From Betaproteobacteria bacterium (GTDB taxonomy: Bacteria > Pseudomonadota > Gammaproteobacteria > Burkholderiales > Rhodocyclaceae), in assembly GCA_012026885.1 (NCBI GenBank), contig VEPL01000011.1, forward strand, positions 1 to 64,000: a stretch of 64,000 bases of DNA, given 5' to 3'. The notes under the pieces were generated by a model. That model was not told the DNA's origin. It saw only the letters and a list, made by a program, of their open reading frames with translations, and ran no database searches. Every line of letters begins with the position of its first letter. Position 1 is the stretch's first letter. Shown here in pieces: positions 1-10,663 of the stretch. The translations under genes were made by a program, and so were the position numbers.

Positions 1-945
1 GGCGAAATTGCGCCCGCCGACGCAGCCGCCGGTATTGACGTCGATCGTCGTGAGCGCCTCGGTCTGGTCGATGATCAGGTAGCCGCCCGACTTGAGGTCG
101 ACGCGCCGCGCCAGCGCCTTCTCGATTTCGTCCTCGACCCCGTGCAGATCGAAGAGTGGGCGCTCGCCCGTATAGTGCTCGAGCAGCGGCTGGACAGCCG
201 GCGTGTATTGGGCGGCGAAGGCGCTGAGGCGCGAAAAATTCTCGCGCGAGTCGATGACGATGCGTGCCGTCTCGGGATTGACGAAGTCGCGCAGCACGCG
301 CTGGCCGAGCGACAGTTCCTGGTAGAGGACGCTCGGCGGCCCCGAGACGCGGGCCTTTCCACCGATGTCCGTCCAAGTCGCCTTCAAGTAGGCGATGTCG
401 GTGGCGAACTCGGCGTCGGTCGCGCTCTCGGCGATGGTGCGAACGATGAAGCCGCCCTGCTCATCCTCGGGCACTAGGCGCGTGATGCGCTCGCGCAGCG
501 CCTCGCGCTCGGCTTCGGCCTCGATGCGCTGGGAGATGCCGATGTGCTTCTCCTGCGGGAGGTAAACCAGCATGCGGCCGGCGATCGAGATCTGCGTCGA
601 CAGCCGCGCCCCCTTGGTGCCCATCGGGTCCTTGACCACCTGCACGACGAGGCTCTGCCCTTCGGACAGGATCTTCTCGATCGGCCGGTCGGGGGCGCGA
701 TCGGCCGCCGGATCGCGCGGCTGCCAGATGTCGGCAACGTGCAGGAAGGCGGTGCGCTCGAGCCCGACGTCGATGAAGGCGGACTGCATGCCAGGCAGGA
801 TGCGGACGACTCGGCCCAGGTAAACGTTGCCGACCAGCCCGCGGCTGGCGGTGCGCTCGATGTGCAGTTCCTGGACGACGCCCTGGAGCATGACGGCGAC
901 GCGCGTTTCCTGCGGGGTGAAGTTGATCAGGATTTCTTCGGACAT
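1..945 (-). CDS. rng: Ribonuclease G, 3' end cut by window edge
   Basis: Endoribonuclease of the RNase E/G family, which in other bacteria matures the 16S rRNA 5' end and turns over mRNA. The visible first ~315 of about 485 residues hold the N-terminal S1-like region (VYLGRVVRILPGMQSAFIDV, with EEILINFTPQETRVA ahead of it) and run into the catalytic DNase I-like region, where DVNTG carries a metal-binding aspartate. The ORF track omits it because it has no stop inside the window. The start is the ATG at 945, just downstream of which MSEEILIN matches the family N-terminus. No clear Shine-Dalgarno is visible. It is divergent from trhP, with only 13 bases between the two starts. Identity is secure; the zinc-link and C-terminal domain are outside the window. 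Confidence 0.95.
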   Translation of the reverse strand, partial: MSEEILINFTPQETRVAVMLQGVVQELHIERTASRGLVGNVYLGRVVRILPGMQSAFIDVGLERTAFLHVADIWQPRDPAADRAPDRPIEKILSEGQSLVVQVVKDPMGTKGARLSTQISIAGRMLVYLPQEKHIGISQRIEAEAEREALRERITRLVPEDEQGGFIVRTIAESATDAEFATDIAYLKATWTDIGGKARVSGPPSVLYQELSLGQRVLRDFVNPETARIVIDSRENFSRLSAFAAQYTPAVQPLLEHYTGERPLFDLHGVEDEIEKALARRVDLKSGGYLIIDQTEALTTIDVNTGGCVGGRNFA

Positions 946-958
946 GGGAGGGGCTAAA

Positions 959-2227
959 ATGCGCGGTTTCGCCGATTCTACTATGCGCCGCCCTCCCGAA
1001 CTCCTCGCCCCTGCCGGCTCGCTGGCCATGATGCGCACGGCCTTCGCCTTCGGCGCCGACGCGATCTACGCCGGCCAGCCGCGCTACAGCCTGCGCGTGC
1101 GCAACAACGAGTTCGGCGACCTCGACAAGCTGGGCAAGGCCATCGCCGAGGCCCGCGCGCTGGGCAAGCAGTTCTTCGTGGTGAGCAACATCTATCCGCA
1201 CAACGCGAAAGTGGGCACTTACCTCGACGACATGGCACCGGTCGTCGCGCTCAAGCCCGACGCACTGATCATGTCCGACCCCGGGTTGATCGACATGGTG
1301 CGCGAGACCTGGCCGGAGCAGGTCATCCACCTCTCGGTACAAGCCAACACGGTCAATTGGGCGACCGTCCGTTTCTGGCAGAAAATCGGCGTCGACCGCG
1401 TCATCCTCTCGCGCGAGCTGTCGCTCGACGAAGTCGCCGAGATCCGCGAGCGCTGCCCCGAAATCGAGCTCGAGGTCTTCGTGCACGGCGCGCTGTGCAT
1501 CGCCTATTCCGGCCGCTGCCTGCTTTCCGGCTACTTCAACCACCGCGATCCCAACCAGGGCACCTGCACCAATTCCTGCCGCTGGGACTACAAGGTGCAC
1601 ACGCCGGGCGAACAGGAAATCCTGCTCGAGGAGAAGGAGCGGCCCGGCGAGTTGATGCCGGTCGAAGAAGACGAGCACGGTACCTACATCCTCAACTCGA
1701 AGGACCTGCGTGCCATCGAGCACGTGCATCGGCTGGTCGCCATCGGCATCGATTCGCTGAAGATCGAGGGGCGCACCAAGAGCCCCTACTACGCGGCGCG
1801 CACCTGCCAGGCCTACCGCCAGGCCATCGACGACGCGGTGGCCGGCCGCCCCTTCGACGCCGCCCTGCTCGCCGATCTGGAGAACCTGGCCAACCGCGGC
1901 TATACCGACGGCTTCTACCAGCGTCACCACGACGCCGAGTACCAGAACTACCTCAAGGGCCATTCCGAATCCGGGCGCAGCCAGTACGTCGGCGATGCGG
2001 TGCGCTACGACCCGGCGCGCGGGCTGATGGAGATCGAGGTCAAGAACCGCTTCGCCCTGGGCGACCGCATCGAGTGCGTGCTGCCGGGCGGCAACCGGAC
2101 CCAGGCCGTCGGCCGCATGGAAAACGCCGCCGGCGAAACGACCGGCGTCGCCCCCGGTGACGGCCACCGCGTCTGGATCGACCTGCCGCCTGAAGCCACA
2201 GGCGCCTACGTCGCGAGGTTTCTGTGA
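959..2227 (+). CDS. trhP: Peptidase U32-family tRNA hydroxylation protein TrhP (YegQ)
   Basis: U32-family protein of about 422 residues. In E. coli TrhP makes 5-hydroxyuridine at tRNA position 34 from prephenate; the role here is by homology. The U32 signature is visible: EVFVHGALCIAYSGRC followed by further cysteines (GTCTNSCRW), with LKIEGRTKS after it. The ORF track starts it at 827 inside the rng region. I prefer the ATG at 959 because GGGAGG lies about 7 bases upstream; the ATG at 983 (MRRPPELLAPAGS) is the alternative and has no Shine-Dalgarno. Its stop overlaps the next gene's GTG start (GTGA), implying translational coupling. Confidence 0.9.
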   Translation: MRGFADSTMRRPPELLAPAGSLAMMRTAFAFGADAIYAGQPRYSLRVRNNEFGDLDKLGKAIAEARALGKQFFVVSNIYPHNAKVGTYLDDMAPVVALKPDALIMSDPGLIDMVRETWPEQVIHLSVQANTVNWATVRFWQKIGVDRVILSRELSLDEVAEIRERCPEIELEVFVHGALCIAYSGRCLLSGYFNHRDPNQGTCTNSCRWDYKVHTPGEQEILLEEKERPGELMPVEEDEHGTYILNSKDLRAIEHVHRLVAIGIDSLKIEGRTKSPYYAARTCQAYRQAIDDAVAGRPFDAALLADLENLANRGYTDGFYQRHHDAEYQNYLKGHSESGRSQYVGDAVRYDPARGLMEIEVKNRFALGDRIECVLPGGNRTQAVGRMENAAGETTGVAPGDGHRVWIDLPPEATGAYVARFL

Positions 2228-3248
2228 GCGGCCAGCGGATGCCGCTGGTCGACGCGCTCAAGGCCGTCGCCTCGCAGCTGATCGTGCTCCACCACCTGTC
2301 GGCCTACGGGCCGCTCGCCGCGGCCGCGCGCGAGGCACTGCCGGGCACGATGGGCTGGCTTTACGACTACGCCCGCATCGCCGTGCAGGTCTTCCTCGCC
2401 GTCGCCGGCTTCCTCGCCGCGCGTGGGCTGGCCGCGGACGGCCGCGCCGCCTTCGGCAACCCGCTGCCGCTGATCTGGCGCCGCTACCTGCGCCTCGCCC
2501 TGCCCTATTTCGCCGCACTGGCACTGGCCATCGCCGGCGCCGCGCTGGCCGAAGTCTGGCTCGACGACGAGGCGATCCCGGCGCCGCCGCACCTCGTGCA
2601 ACTGGTCGCCCACGCCCTGCTGCTGCATTCGCTGCTCGATGTCGATGCGCTCTCGGCCGGCATCTGGTACATCGCCATCGACTTCCAGCTCTTCGCGCTG
2701 GCGACGCTGCTGCTGTGGGCCGGGCGCGGTGCAGGTGCGGCGCTACTCCTCGCCGCGGGCACCGCCTCGCTGTTCTGGTGGAACCGCGACGCCGACCTCG
2801 ACAACTGGGCGATCTACTTCGTCGGCTCCTACGCGCTCGGCGCCGCCGCCTGGTGGGCCGGCGACAACCGCCGGCCAGCGGGCTGGATCACGCTGATCGC
2901 CGCCGTCGGCCTCGCCGCGCTCGCCTTCGACTTCCGCACCCGCATCGCGGTCGCGCTCTCCGTCGCCCTCCTGCTCGCGCTCAGCCGGCGCAGCGGCCTG
3001 CTCGAGCGCTGGCCGAACTGGCGCCCTTTCGCCTTCCTCGGGCGCATTTCCTACGCCCTATTCCTCATCCACTTCCCGCTCGTGCTGCTCGCCAATGCCG
3101 TGTTCGTGCATTTCGGCTGGCTCACGCCGGCGGCCGCGGTTTTCGGTATCGTGGCGACGTGGGCCGCGAGCATCGCGGTCGCGGCCGCCTTCGACCGCTT
3201 CGTCGAGGAGCCTGCGGGGCAACTGTTCGCCCCGCGCAAGGCAAACGC

Positions 3249-3252
<4 letters not shown>
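2224..3252 (+). CDS. Acyltransferase 3 family integral membrane protein
   Basis: Polytopic membrane protein of 342 residues, all hydrophobic helices joined by Arg-rich loops, of the acyltransferase-3 (OafA/YrhL) family that O-acylates sugars or other surface molecules. The N-terminal part ([18 protein letters not shown]) resembles the family's first helix, where a conserved His pair supports catalysis; later parts include FRKP-like Arg motifs ([11 protein letters not shown]) and [12 protein letters not shown] near the end. It starts with GTG overlapping the trhP stop and ends convergently with aacS, overlapping by 4 bases. Substrate cannot be read from the sequence. Confidence 0.85.
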
Positions 3253-5207
<1,955 letters not shown>

Positions 5208-5230
5208 GTCGGTATCCGCAAGGTCGGCGC

Positions 5231-6922
5231 TCAGGACGCCTGGAAGCTGAGCCGGCCGTGCAGGATGACACGCCCCTTGCCATTGTTCTTGGCGGCGTAC
5301 ATCGCGCGGTCGGCGGAGTTGATGAGGTCCGACGGGCGCTGGTCGTCGCTCGGGTAGAGGCTGACGCCGACGCTCGCGGAGATGGTTGCCTCGAACGGCC
5401 CGAGCGGGCCGGAGAGGGTATAGGCCGCCGACAGCGACTCGACGATCTTGGCCGCGGTCTTTTCGGCGGCGGCGGCATCGCGGACATCGGTCAGGATGAC
5501 GACGAACTCGTCGCCGCCGAAGCGCGCCGCGGTGTCCATCGCCCGCGTCGCGGCGAGCAGGCGCTGGGCGACGACCTGCAGCAGCTCGTCGCCGGCCCCA
5601 TGGCCGTGCACGTCGTTGACCGCCTTGAAGCCGTCGAGGTCGATGAAGAGCAGCGCGAAGTGCTGGCCGAGGCGCGCCGAGGCGGCGATCTCGCGCTCCA
5701 GGCGGTCCTGCAGCAACATGCGGTTGGGCAAGCCGGTCAGCGGGTCGTAGTGGGCAAGATAGTCGAGCTCGGCTTCGAGCGCCTTGCGGTCGGTGATGTC
5801 GTAGAAGATCGCCGAGTAACGCGCCACCTCGCCGTTCTCATCGCGGATCGCGGTGATCGCGAGGAATTTCGGGTACAGGCTGCCGTCCTTGCGCTTGTCC
5901 CAGATGTCGCCGCGCCAGTAGCCGAAGCGCGCCAGGCTCTCCCACATCTGCCGGTAGAAGCCGGCATCGTGCCGGCCGGATTGCAGGATGCGCGGATTCT
6001 GGCCGATCGCTTCCTCGCGGGCGTAGCCGGTCAGCCGCGTGAAGGAATCGTTCACCGCGATGATGCTGCCCGTGCGGTCGGTGATGACCATCGCCTCCTT
6101 GGCATGGTCGAAGACCTGCGCGGTCAGGCGCAGCCGGTCGCCGCCCTCGCGCCAGCGGGTGATGTCGCTGCCCATCATGACGACGCTCACCGCCTGGCCG
6201 CGGGCGTCGCAGATCACCGTCAGATGCCAGCGATAGAGGCGGCGACCGCCGTCGGTCTCGACGTGGTACTCGACCTCGCGCGGCAGCGCAGTCGGCGTCA
6301 CCGCCTGCCCGACCAGGTCCGCGATGGCCGGCCGGTCGGTGCCGGCGACCCATTCCTCGATCCAGTGGCTGCCGAGCAGGCGACGGCGGTCGACGACCAG
6401 CTCGCCGAACAGCACCGCATTGGCGTAGGTCGCTCGGCCGGCGAGGTCGACGGCGATGGCCGCGAGCGGCACCTGGTCGAGGAAGGCGAAGATCTGCTGG
6501 GCCGAGCGCTGGAGCACGATCTCCCCGGCCTCGCTGTCGGCATCTTCGCTGATCGTCCCGATGAGGCCGTTAAACACTCCCGAAGGCAGGGTGCGCGCGG
6601 CGCCTTCGTGGGTGACGCGGCGGAGCGCGCCGTCGGCCAGTCGCAAGTGGTAGGCGATGCGGAAGCCACAGCGATTCTGCGCCGCCTCGCGCAGCGCCGC
6701 AGCGACAGCCGGGCGGTCTTCGCCGGCGATGCAGTCTAGCCAGCCATCGTGCAATGCGGCATCCGGGAGCTGCCCGGTCATGAGCTCCCAGTTAGCGCTG
6801 ACCAGCTCGCAGCCGCCCAGCGCATCGGCGCACCAGAAAAGGATGCGCTCGGGATGCCGCGCCATCCGGAAATGGTCGCTCCCCGCCGCCAGAACGTCAT
6901 GCGCCAAGCCGTCCATCGTCAC
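5231..6922 (-). CDS. PAS-domain diguanylate cyclase
   Basis: Cytoplasmic signalling protein of 563 residues. The N-terminal ~350 residues hold three PAS-like segments. The last is a clear [23 protein letters not shown], then [30 protein letters not shown] domain follows the [15 protein letters not shown] linker. The active-site motif is intact (RFGGDEF), and an RxxD product-inhibition site (RAMD) lies exactly five residues before it, so active and feedback-inhibited c-di-GMP synthesis is expected. No transmembrane segment is obvious and the input ligand is unknown. It lies between aacS and maiA on the same strand, with gaps of 23 and 66 bases, so co-transcription is possible. Confidence 0.9.
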   Translation of the reverse strand: MTMDGLAHDVLAAGSDHFRMARHPERILFWCADALGGCELVSANWELMTGQLPDAALHDGWLDCIAGEDRPAVAAALREAAQNRCGFRIAYHLRLADGALRRVTHEGAARTLPSGVFNGLIGTISEDADSEAGEIVLQRSAQQIFAFLDQVPLAAIAVDLAGRATYANAVLFGELVVDRRRLLGSHWIEEWVAGTDRPAIADLVGQAVTPTALPREVEYHVETDGGRRLYRWHLTVICDARGQAVSVVMMGSDITRWREGGDRLRLTAQVFDHAKEAMVITDRTGSIIAVNDSFTRLTGYAREEAIGQNPRILQSGRHDAGFYRQMWESLARFGYWRGDIWDKRKDGSLYPKFLAITAIRDENGEVARYSAIFYDITDRKALEAELDYLAHYDPLTGLPNRMLLQDRLEREIAASARLGQHFALLFIDLDGFKAVNDVHGHGAGDELLQVVAQRLLAATRAMDTAARFGGDEFVVILTDVRDAAAAEKTAAKIVESLSAAYTLSGPLGPFEATISASVGVSLYPSDDQRPSDLINSADRAMYAAKNNGKGRVILHGRLSFQAS

Positions 6923-6988
6923 CGCCGCCCCTCGCTTGCCCGGAGCAGAATCATAGCGCCGGCGCCGGTAAAGCGGCAGTCGCGCCCA

Positions 6989-7636
6989 TCATTCGGCGTC
7001 CGGCTGTGCCGCCGGTGCCGCCCGTTTGAAGGCATGCAGTTGCTCGCAGGCATCGACGATGCGCCGCACGGTCGGCATGTCGTCGAGCGGGCAGTCGAAG
7101 CGGCGGGCGTTGAATACCTGCGGCACCAGGCAGCAATCGGCCAGGCCGGGCGACTCGCCGTGGCAGAACGTGCCCGTGCGCGGGTCGCCGGCCAGCATCG
7201 TCTCGACGGCACGCAGCCCCTCGCCCACCCAGTGCCGGTACCAGATGTCCTTCTGTTCCTGCGTGATGCCGAATTCGCGGGTCAGGTAGCTGAGGACGCG
7301 CAGGTTGTTGACCGGGTGGATTTCGCAGGCGATGGTCTGGGCGATGGCGCGGACGCGGGCGCGGCTCTCGGCCGAGGCTGGCAGGAGGGCAGGCGTCGGG
7401 TGGATCTCGTTGAGGTATTCGATGATGGCCAGCGACTGCGTGAATACGCCCTCGCCGGTATCGAGTGCCGGCACCGTGCCGAGCGGGCTGCGCGCGCGGT
7501 ACTCCGGGCTGTTCTGCTGGCCGCCATCCCTGACGAGATGGACCGGCACGGAGTCCCACGCCAGTCCCTTCAGGTTGAGCGCGATGCGCACGCGATAGGC
7601 GGCAGAGCTGCGGAAATAGGTGTAGAGCTTGAGCAT
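6989..7636 (-). CDS. maiA: Maleylacetoacetate isomerase (zeta-class GST)
   Basis: Glutathione-dependent cis-trans isomerase, about 215 residues, converting maleylacetoacetate (or maleylpyruvate) to the fumaryl isomer. The N-terminal thioredoxin-like half shows the zeta-class motif SSAAYRVRIALNLKG, where the serines bind glutathione; the C-terminal helical GST domain follows (HPTPALLP... CLVPQVFNARRF). The start at 7636 (MLKLYTYFRS) is chosen because GGAG sits 6 bases upstream; the longer ORF-track start is a shadow. It is the last gene of the catabolic array, 13 bases after the MFS gene, and its substrate would be the product of ring cleavage by enzymes encoded upstream. Confidence 0.9.
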   Translation of the reverse strand: MLKLYTYFRSSAAYRVRIALNLKGLAWDSVPVHLVRDGGQQNSPEYRARSPLGTVPALDTGEGVFTQSLAIIEYLNEIHPTPALLPASAESRARVRAIAQTIACEIHPVNNLRVLSYLTREFGITQEQKDIWYRHWVGEGLRAVETMLAGDPRTGTFCHGESPGLADCCLVPQVFNARRFDCPLDDMPTVRRIVDACEQLHAFKRAAPAAQPDAE

Positions 7637-7649
7637 GGCGACTCCGGGA

Positions 7650-8849
7650 TCAGCGGCCGTTACGCGGGACCAGCAGCATATAGCACAACGGTACCAGCAC
7701 CGTGCAGGCCGCGACTGTCGCCGCCATGACAGTCGCGCCGGCCGCGACGCCATGCCCCACCGCCATGCCGACCACCGCGGCGATCGCCATCTGCGAGAAG
7801 CCCATCAGCGCCGAGGCGGCGCCGGCCATCTGCGGATAGGGCGCCAGCGCGCGGGCGCCGGCCATCGGCATGACCAGGCCGACCGAAGCCGCGACGAGGA
7901 ACATCGGAGCGAGCACTGCCGCCAGTGTATGCAAGCCGGCCAGTTCGAGCGCCAGCATCGCGCTGCCCGCCAGCGCGCCCAGCCAGCCCCCGGCGACCAT
8001 CAGGCGGTCGCTGCCGAGGCGGCGGACGAGCTGGCTGGCGAGCTGCGTCCCGGCGATGTAGCCGGCGACGGCGGAGCTGAAGCAGAGGCCGAAGGCGGCC
8101 GGCGACAGCGCGAAGCGACCGATGAGCACGAACGACGAGCCGGAGATGAAGGCGAACAGGGCGCTGTAGGAGAAGCTGAGGCCGAGCAGGCAGCCGAGGT
8201 AGCGGCGGTCGCCGAGCAGCACGCGGAAGTTCGCGAGCACGGCGACCACCCGGGTCGCGCCCGGGTCCTTGTGCCGGTTGGTCTCGCCCAGCCAGAAGGC
8301 GGCGGCAACCGCCTGCAGGCCGGCATAAACGGCGAGGACGACAAAATTGGACTGCCAGCCGAAGGCGACGGTGAGCAGGCCGCCGAGGGCCGGGCCGACC
8401 AGCGGCGCCAGCGCCATCGCGCCGGAAACGTAGGCCAGCGCCCGTGCCGACTCGAGCGGCCCCCAGGCATCGCGGATGATGGCGCGCCCGAGCACCGGCC
8501 CGGCACAGGCACCGACCGCCTGCACGAAGCGGGCGACGATCAGCTGCTCGACCGTGGTCGCGAAGACGCAGGCGAGCGAGGCGAGGAAATAGATGGCCAG
8601 CCCGGCGAGCACCAGCGGGCGGCGGCCGAAGCGGTCGGACAGTGCGCCGTAGGCGAGCTGGGCGACGGCGAAGCCGGCGAGATAGACGGAAAGCGTCAAC
8701 TGCACGCGCGCCGCGTCGGTCGCGAAGACCTCGGCGAGCGCCGGCAGCGACGGCAGGTAGAGGTCGGTGGACAGCGGGCCGAGGGCGACCAGCGTGGTCA
8801 CCATCACCCCGAGCCCGAGGGACGGGGAGGTCAGGCGACCGGACGCCAC
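7650..8849 (-). CDS. MFS transporter, Bcr/CflA drug-efflux type
   Basis: Inner-membrane major facilitator of 399 residues with about 12 predicted helices. The first loop GPLSTDLYLPSLPAL and the motif-A sequence ALSDRFGRRPL are typical of the Bcr/CflA (multidrug resistance) subfamily. Placed inside an aromatic catabolic array, between the FAH-family hydrolase (4-base gap) and maiA, it may export a substrate or a toxic intermediate. The direction of transport is inferred from the family only. Confidence 0.88.
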   Translation of the reverse strand: MASGRLTSPSLGLGVMVTTLVALGPLSTDLYLPSLPALAEVFATDAARVQLTLSVYLAGFAVAQLAYGALSDRFGRRPLVLAGLAIYFLASLACVFATTVEQLIVARFVQAVGACAGPVLGRAIIRDAWGPLESARALAYVSGAMALAPLVGPALGGLLTVAFGWQSNFVVLAVYAGLQAVAAAFWLGETNRHKDPGATRVVAVLANFRVLLGDRRYLGCLLGLSFSYSALFAFISGSSFVLIGRFALSPAAFGLCFSSAVAGYIAGTQLASQLVRRLGSDRLMVAGGWLGALAGSAMLALELAGLHTLAAVLAPMFLVAASVGLVMPMAGARALAPYPQMAGAASALMGFSQMAIAAVVGMAVGHGVAAGATVMAATVAACTVLVPLCYMLLVPRNGR

Positions 8850-8853
8850 CGCG

Positions 8854-9870
8854 TCAGCCCGGGTACTTCTCGACGCGCTGCTCGATGGCGCCGAACAGGC
8901 TGGCGCCGTCTTGCGCGAACATCTCGATGCACACCGTATCGCCGAACTTGAGGAACGGCGTCTGCGGCTTGCCCGACTCGATGGTCTCGTACATGCGCAC
9001 TTCGGCCAGACAGCAATAGCCGACGCCGCCGTTGGCGATGCTCGAGCCGTGCAGGCCGCCCTGCTTGTTCGAGACGGTCCCCGAACCGATGATCGAGCCG
9101 GCCCCGACTTCGCGCGTCTTCGCCACGTGCGCGACCAGCTGCGGGAAGTTGAAGACCATGTCGGTGCCGGCGTCCGGCTTGCCGAACAACGCGCCGTTCA
9201 GATGCACGGTGAGCGGCCGGTGCACCTTGCCGTCGCGCCAGTCGCCGCCAAGCTCGTCCGGCGTGATCGCCACCGGGCTGAAGGCCGAGGCCGGCTTCGA
9301 CTGGAAGAAGCCGAAACCCTTGGCCAGCTCGGCGGGGATCAGGTTCCTGAGCGACACGTCGTTGACCAGCATGAGCAGGCGGATCGCCTTGCCGGCCTCG
9401 GCCGGCGTCGCGCCCATCTTGACGTCGCCGGTGATCGCGGCGACCTCGGCCTCGAGGTCGATGCCCCAGGCTTCGTCGAGCGCCCACACCGGGTCGCGGG
9501 GGCCGACGAAAGCATCGGAACCGCCCTGGTACATCAGCGGGTCGCTCCAGAATTCCGGCGGCAGCTCGGCGCCGCGGGCGCGGCGGACCAGCTCGACGTG
9601 GTTGACGTAGGCCGAGCCGTCGGCCCACTGGTAGGCGCGCGGCAGCGGCGAATGGCAGGCGGCCGCATCGAAGGGCTCGGGGTCGGCGAAGGCGCCGCTG
9701 TTGAGCGCCTCATAGACCTGGCGCAATTGCGGCTCGAGCGCGTCCCAGTCATCCAGCGCCGCCTGCAGGGTGCGGGCGATGGCCGGCACCGGGCGGCAGT
9801 GCGTCAGGGCGCGGTTGACGACGACCAGCGTGCCGTCGCGGCCGCCGCGCTTGAGGGTGGCGAGTTTCAT
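8854..9870 (-). CDS. Fumarylacetoacetate hydrolase-family protein
   Basis: C-C bond hydrolase of 338 residues in the FAH superfamily. The metal-binding carboxylates are visible as IDLEAEVAAI and LMLVNDVSLRN, and the substrate loop contains FFQSKPASAFSPVA. Length and the N-terminal KLATLKRGGRDGTLVVV resemble the bacterial fumarylacetoacetate-type enzymes that act with maleylacetoacetate isomerase, yielding fumarate and acetoacetate. It lies 4 bases after the VOC gene. A role in homogentisate- or gentisate-like ring-fission product cleavage is inferred; no homogentisate dioxygenase is present here. Confidence 0.88.
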   Translation of the reverse strand: MKLATLKRGGRDGTLVVVNRALTHCRPVPAIARTLQAALDDWDALEPQLRQVYEALNSGAFADPEPFDAAACHSPLPRAYQWADGSAYVNHVELVRRARGAELPPEFWSDPLMYQGGSDAFVGPRDPVWALDEAWGIDLEAEVAAITGDVKMGATPAEAGKAIRLLMLVNDVSLRNLIPAELAKGFGFFQSKPASAFSPVAITPDELGGDWRDGKVHRPLTVHLNGALFGKPDAGTDMVFNFPQLVAHVAKTREVGAGSIIGSGTVSNKQGGLHGSSIANGGVGYCCLAEVRMYETIESGKPQTPFLKFGDTVCIEMFAQDGASLFGAIEQRVEKYPG

Positions 9871-9874
9871 GGCC

Positions 9875-10411
9875 TCATTCCCCCGCGTAGCTGCCGTCGT
9901 GCATCCAGCGCGCGTGCTGCGGCGCCTTCTTCGTCTTCGCCCACTCGTTGAGCATCTCCCACTTCACTTCGTCGAGCATCTTCGCCATCTTCGGCGTCCC
10001 GGTATTGGCGGCCAGTTCGAGGCGATGACCCGACGGGTCGAAGAAATAGATCGACTTGAAGATGGTGTGGTCGGTCGGCCCGACAACAGCGATGCCGTCA
10101 GCCTCAAGCTTCGCCTTGACCGCCATCAGCGTGTCCACTGAATCGACCTCGAGCGCCAGGTGCTGGGTCCACGCCGGCGTATTTTCGTCGCGCCCCATCG
10201 GCGGCCTGGTCGGCAGCTCGAAGAAGGCGAGCACGTTGCCCTGCCCCGCATCGAGGAAGATGTGCATGTAGGGGTCGGGCTCCTTGGTCGACGGCACCTC
10301 GTTCTCGGCGATGGCGAGGATGAAGCGCATGTCGAGGTACTTCTGGTACCACTCGACGGTTTCCTTGGCGTCCTTGCAGCGGTAGGCGACGTGGTGGATT
10401 CTCTTGATCAT
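9875..10411 (-). CDS. VOC (glyoxalase/extradiol dioxygenase fold) protein
   Basis: Protein of 178 residues with the paired beta-alpha-beta-beta-beta modules of the vicinal-oxygen-chelate fold. IKRIHHVAYRCKDA gives the first metal histidine, QHLALEVDSVDTL a second His, and YFFDPSGHRLELAA the terminal Glu. Such proteins are glyoxalases, isomerases or ring-cleaving dioxygenases. Between a flavin monooxygenase and an FAH-family hydrolase, a ring-cleavage or isomerase step is the most attractive role, but the sequence does not decide. It is in the same operon, 11 bases from DUF2783. Confidence 0.85.
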   Translation of the reverse strand: MIKRIHHVAYRCKDAKETVEWYQKYLDMRFILAIAENEVPSTKEPDPYMHIFLDAGQGNVLAFFELPTRPPMGRDENTPAWTQHLALEVDSVDTLMAVKAKLEADGIAVVGPTDHTIFKSIYFFDPSGHRLELAANTGTPKMAKMLDEVKWEMLNEWAKTKKAPQHARWMHDGSYAGE

Positions 10412-10421
10412 GGCAGCCTCC

Positions 10422-10646
10422 TCAGACGCCTTCGCGGGCGAGCTTCATTGCCTCGCGCAGGACGGACATGTCGCCGATGTGGTTGGCCAGCAGCAGCACC
10501 AGCTTGGCGTTCACCATGGCGCTCTGCTCGTCGGAGAGGTCGCGGTGGGTCTCGATCAGCGCCTCGTAGAAATCGTCGCCCGGCGTGTAGGCCCGGAAGT
10601 AGCGCTTGCCCGGCTCGGCGAAGTTGGGTTTCAGGTTCAGGGGCAT
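10422..10646 (-). CDS. Small DUF2783-like protein
   Basis: Acidic/basic soluble protein of 74 residues (PGDDFYEALIETHRDLS, then LLLANHIGDMSVLREAM). From memory it matches the DUF2783 family, whose members commonly sit next to flavin monooxygenases in proteobacterial catabolic clusters. Here it lies 17 bases downstream of the FAD monooxygenase gene, suggesting a partner or accessory subunit. The start at 10646 gives the family-like MPLNLKPNF. Function is unknown. Confidence 0.78.
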   Translation of the reverse strand: MPLNLKPNFAEPGKRYFRAYTPGDDFYEALIETHRDLSDEQSAMVNAKLVLLLANHIGDMSVLREAMKLAREGV

Positions 10647-10663
10647 CGTGGCTCTCCTCGGTT

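Noticed and set aside
461-2167. 568-residue minus-strand ORF
   Set aside because: Antisense to trhP and partly out of frame with rng; low-complexity composition.
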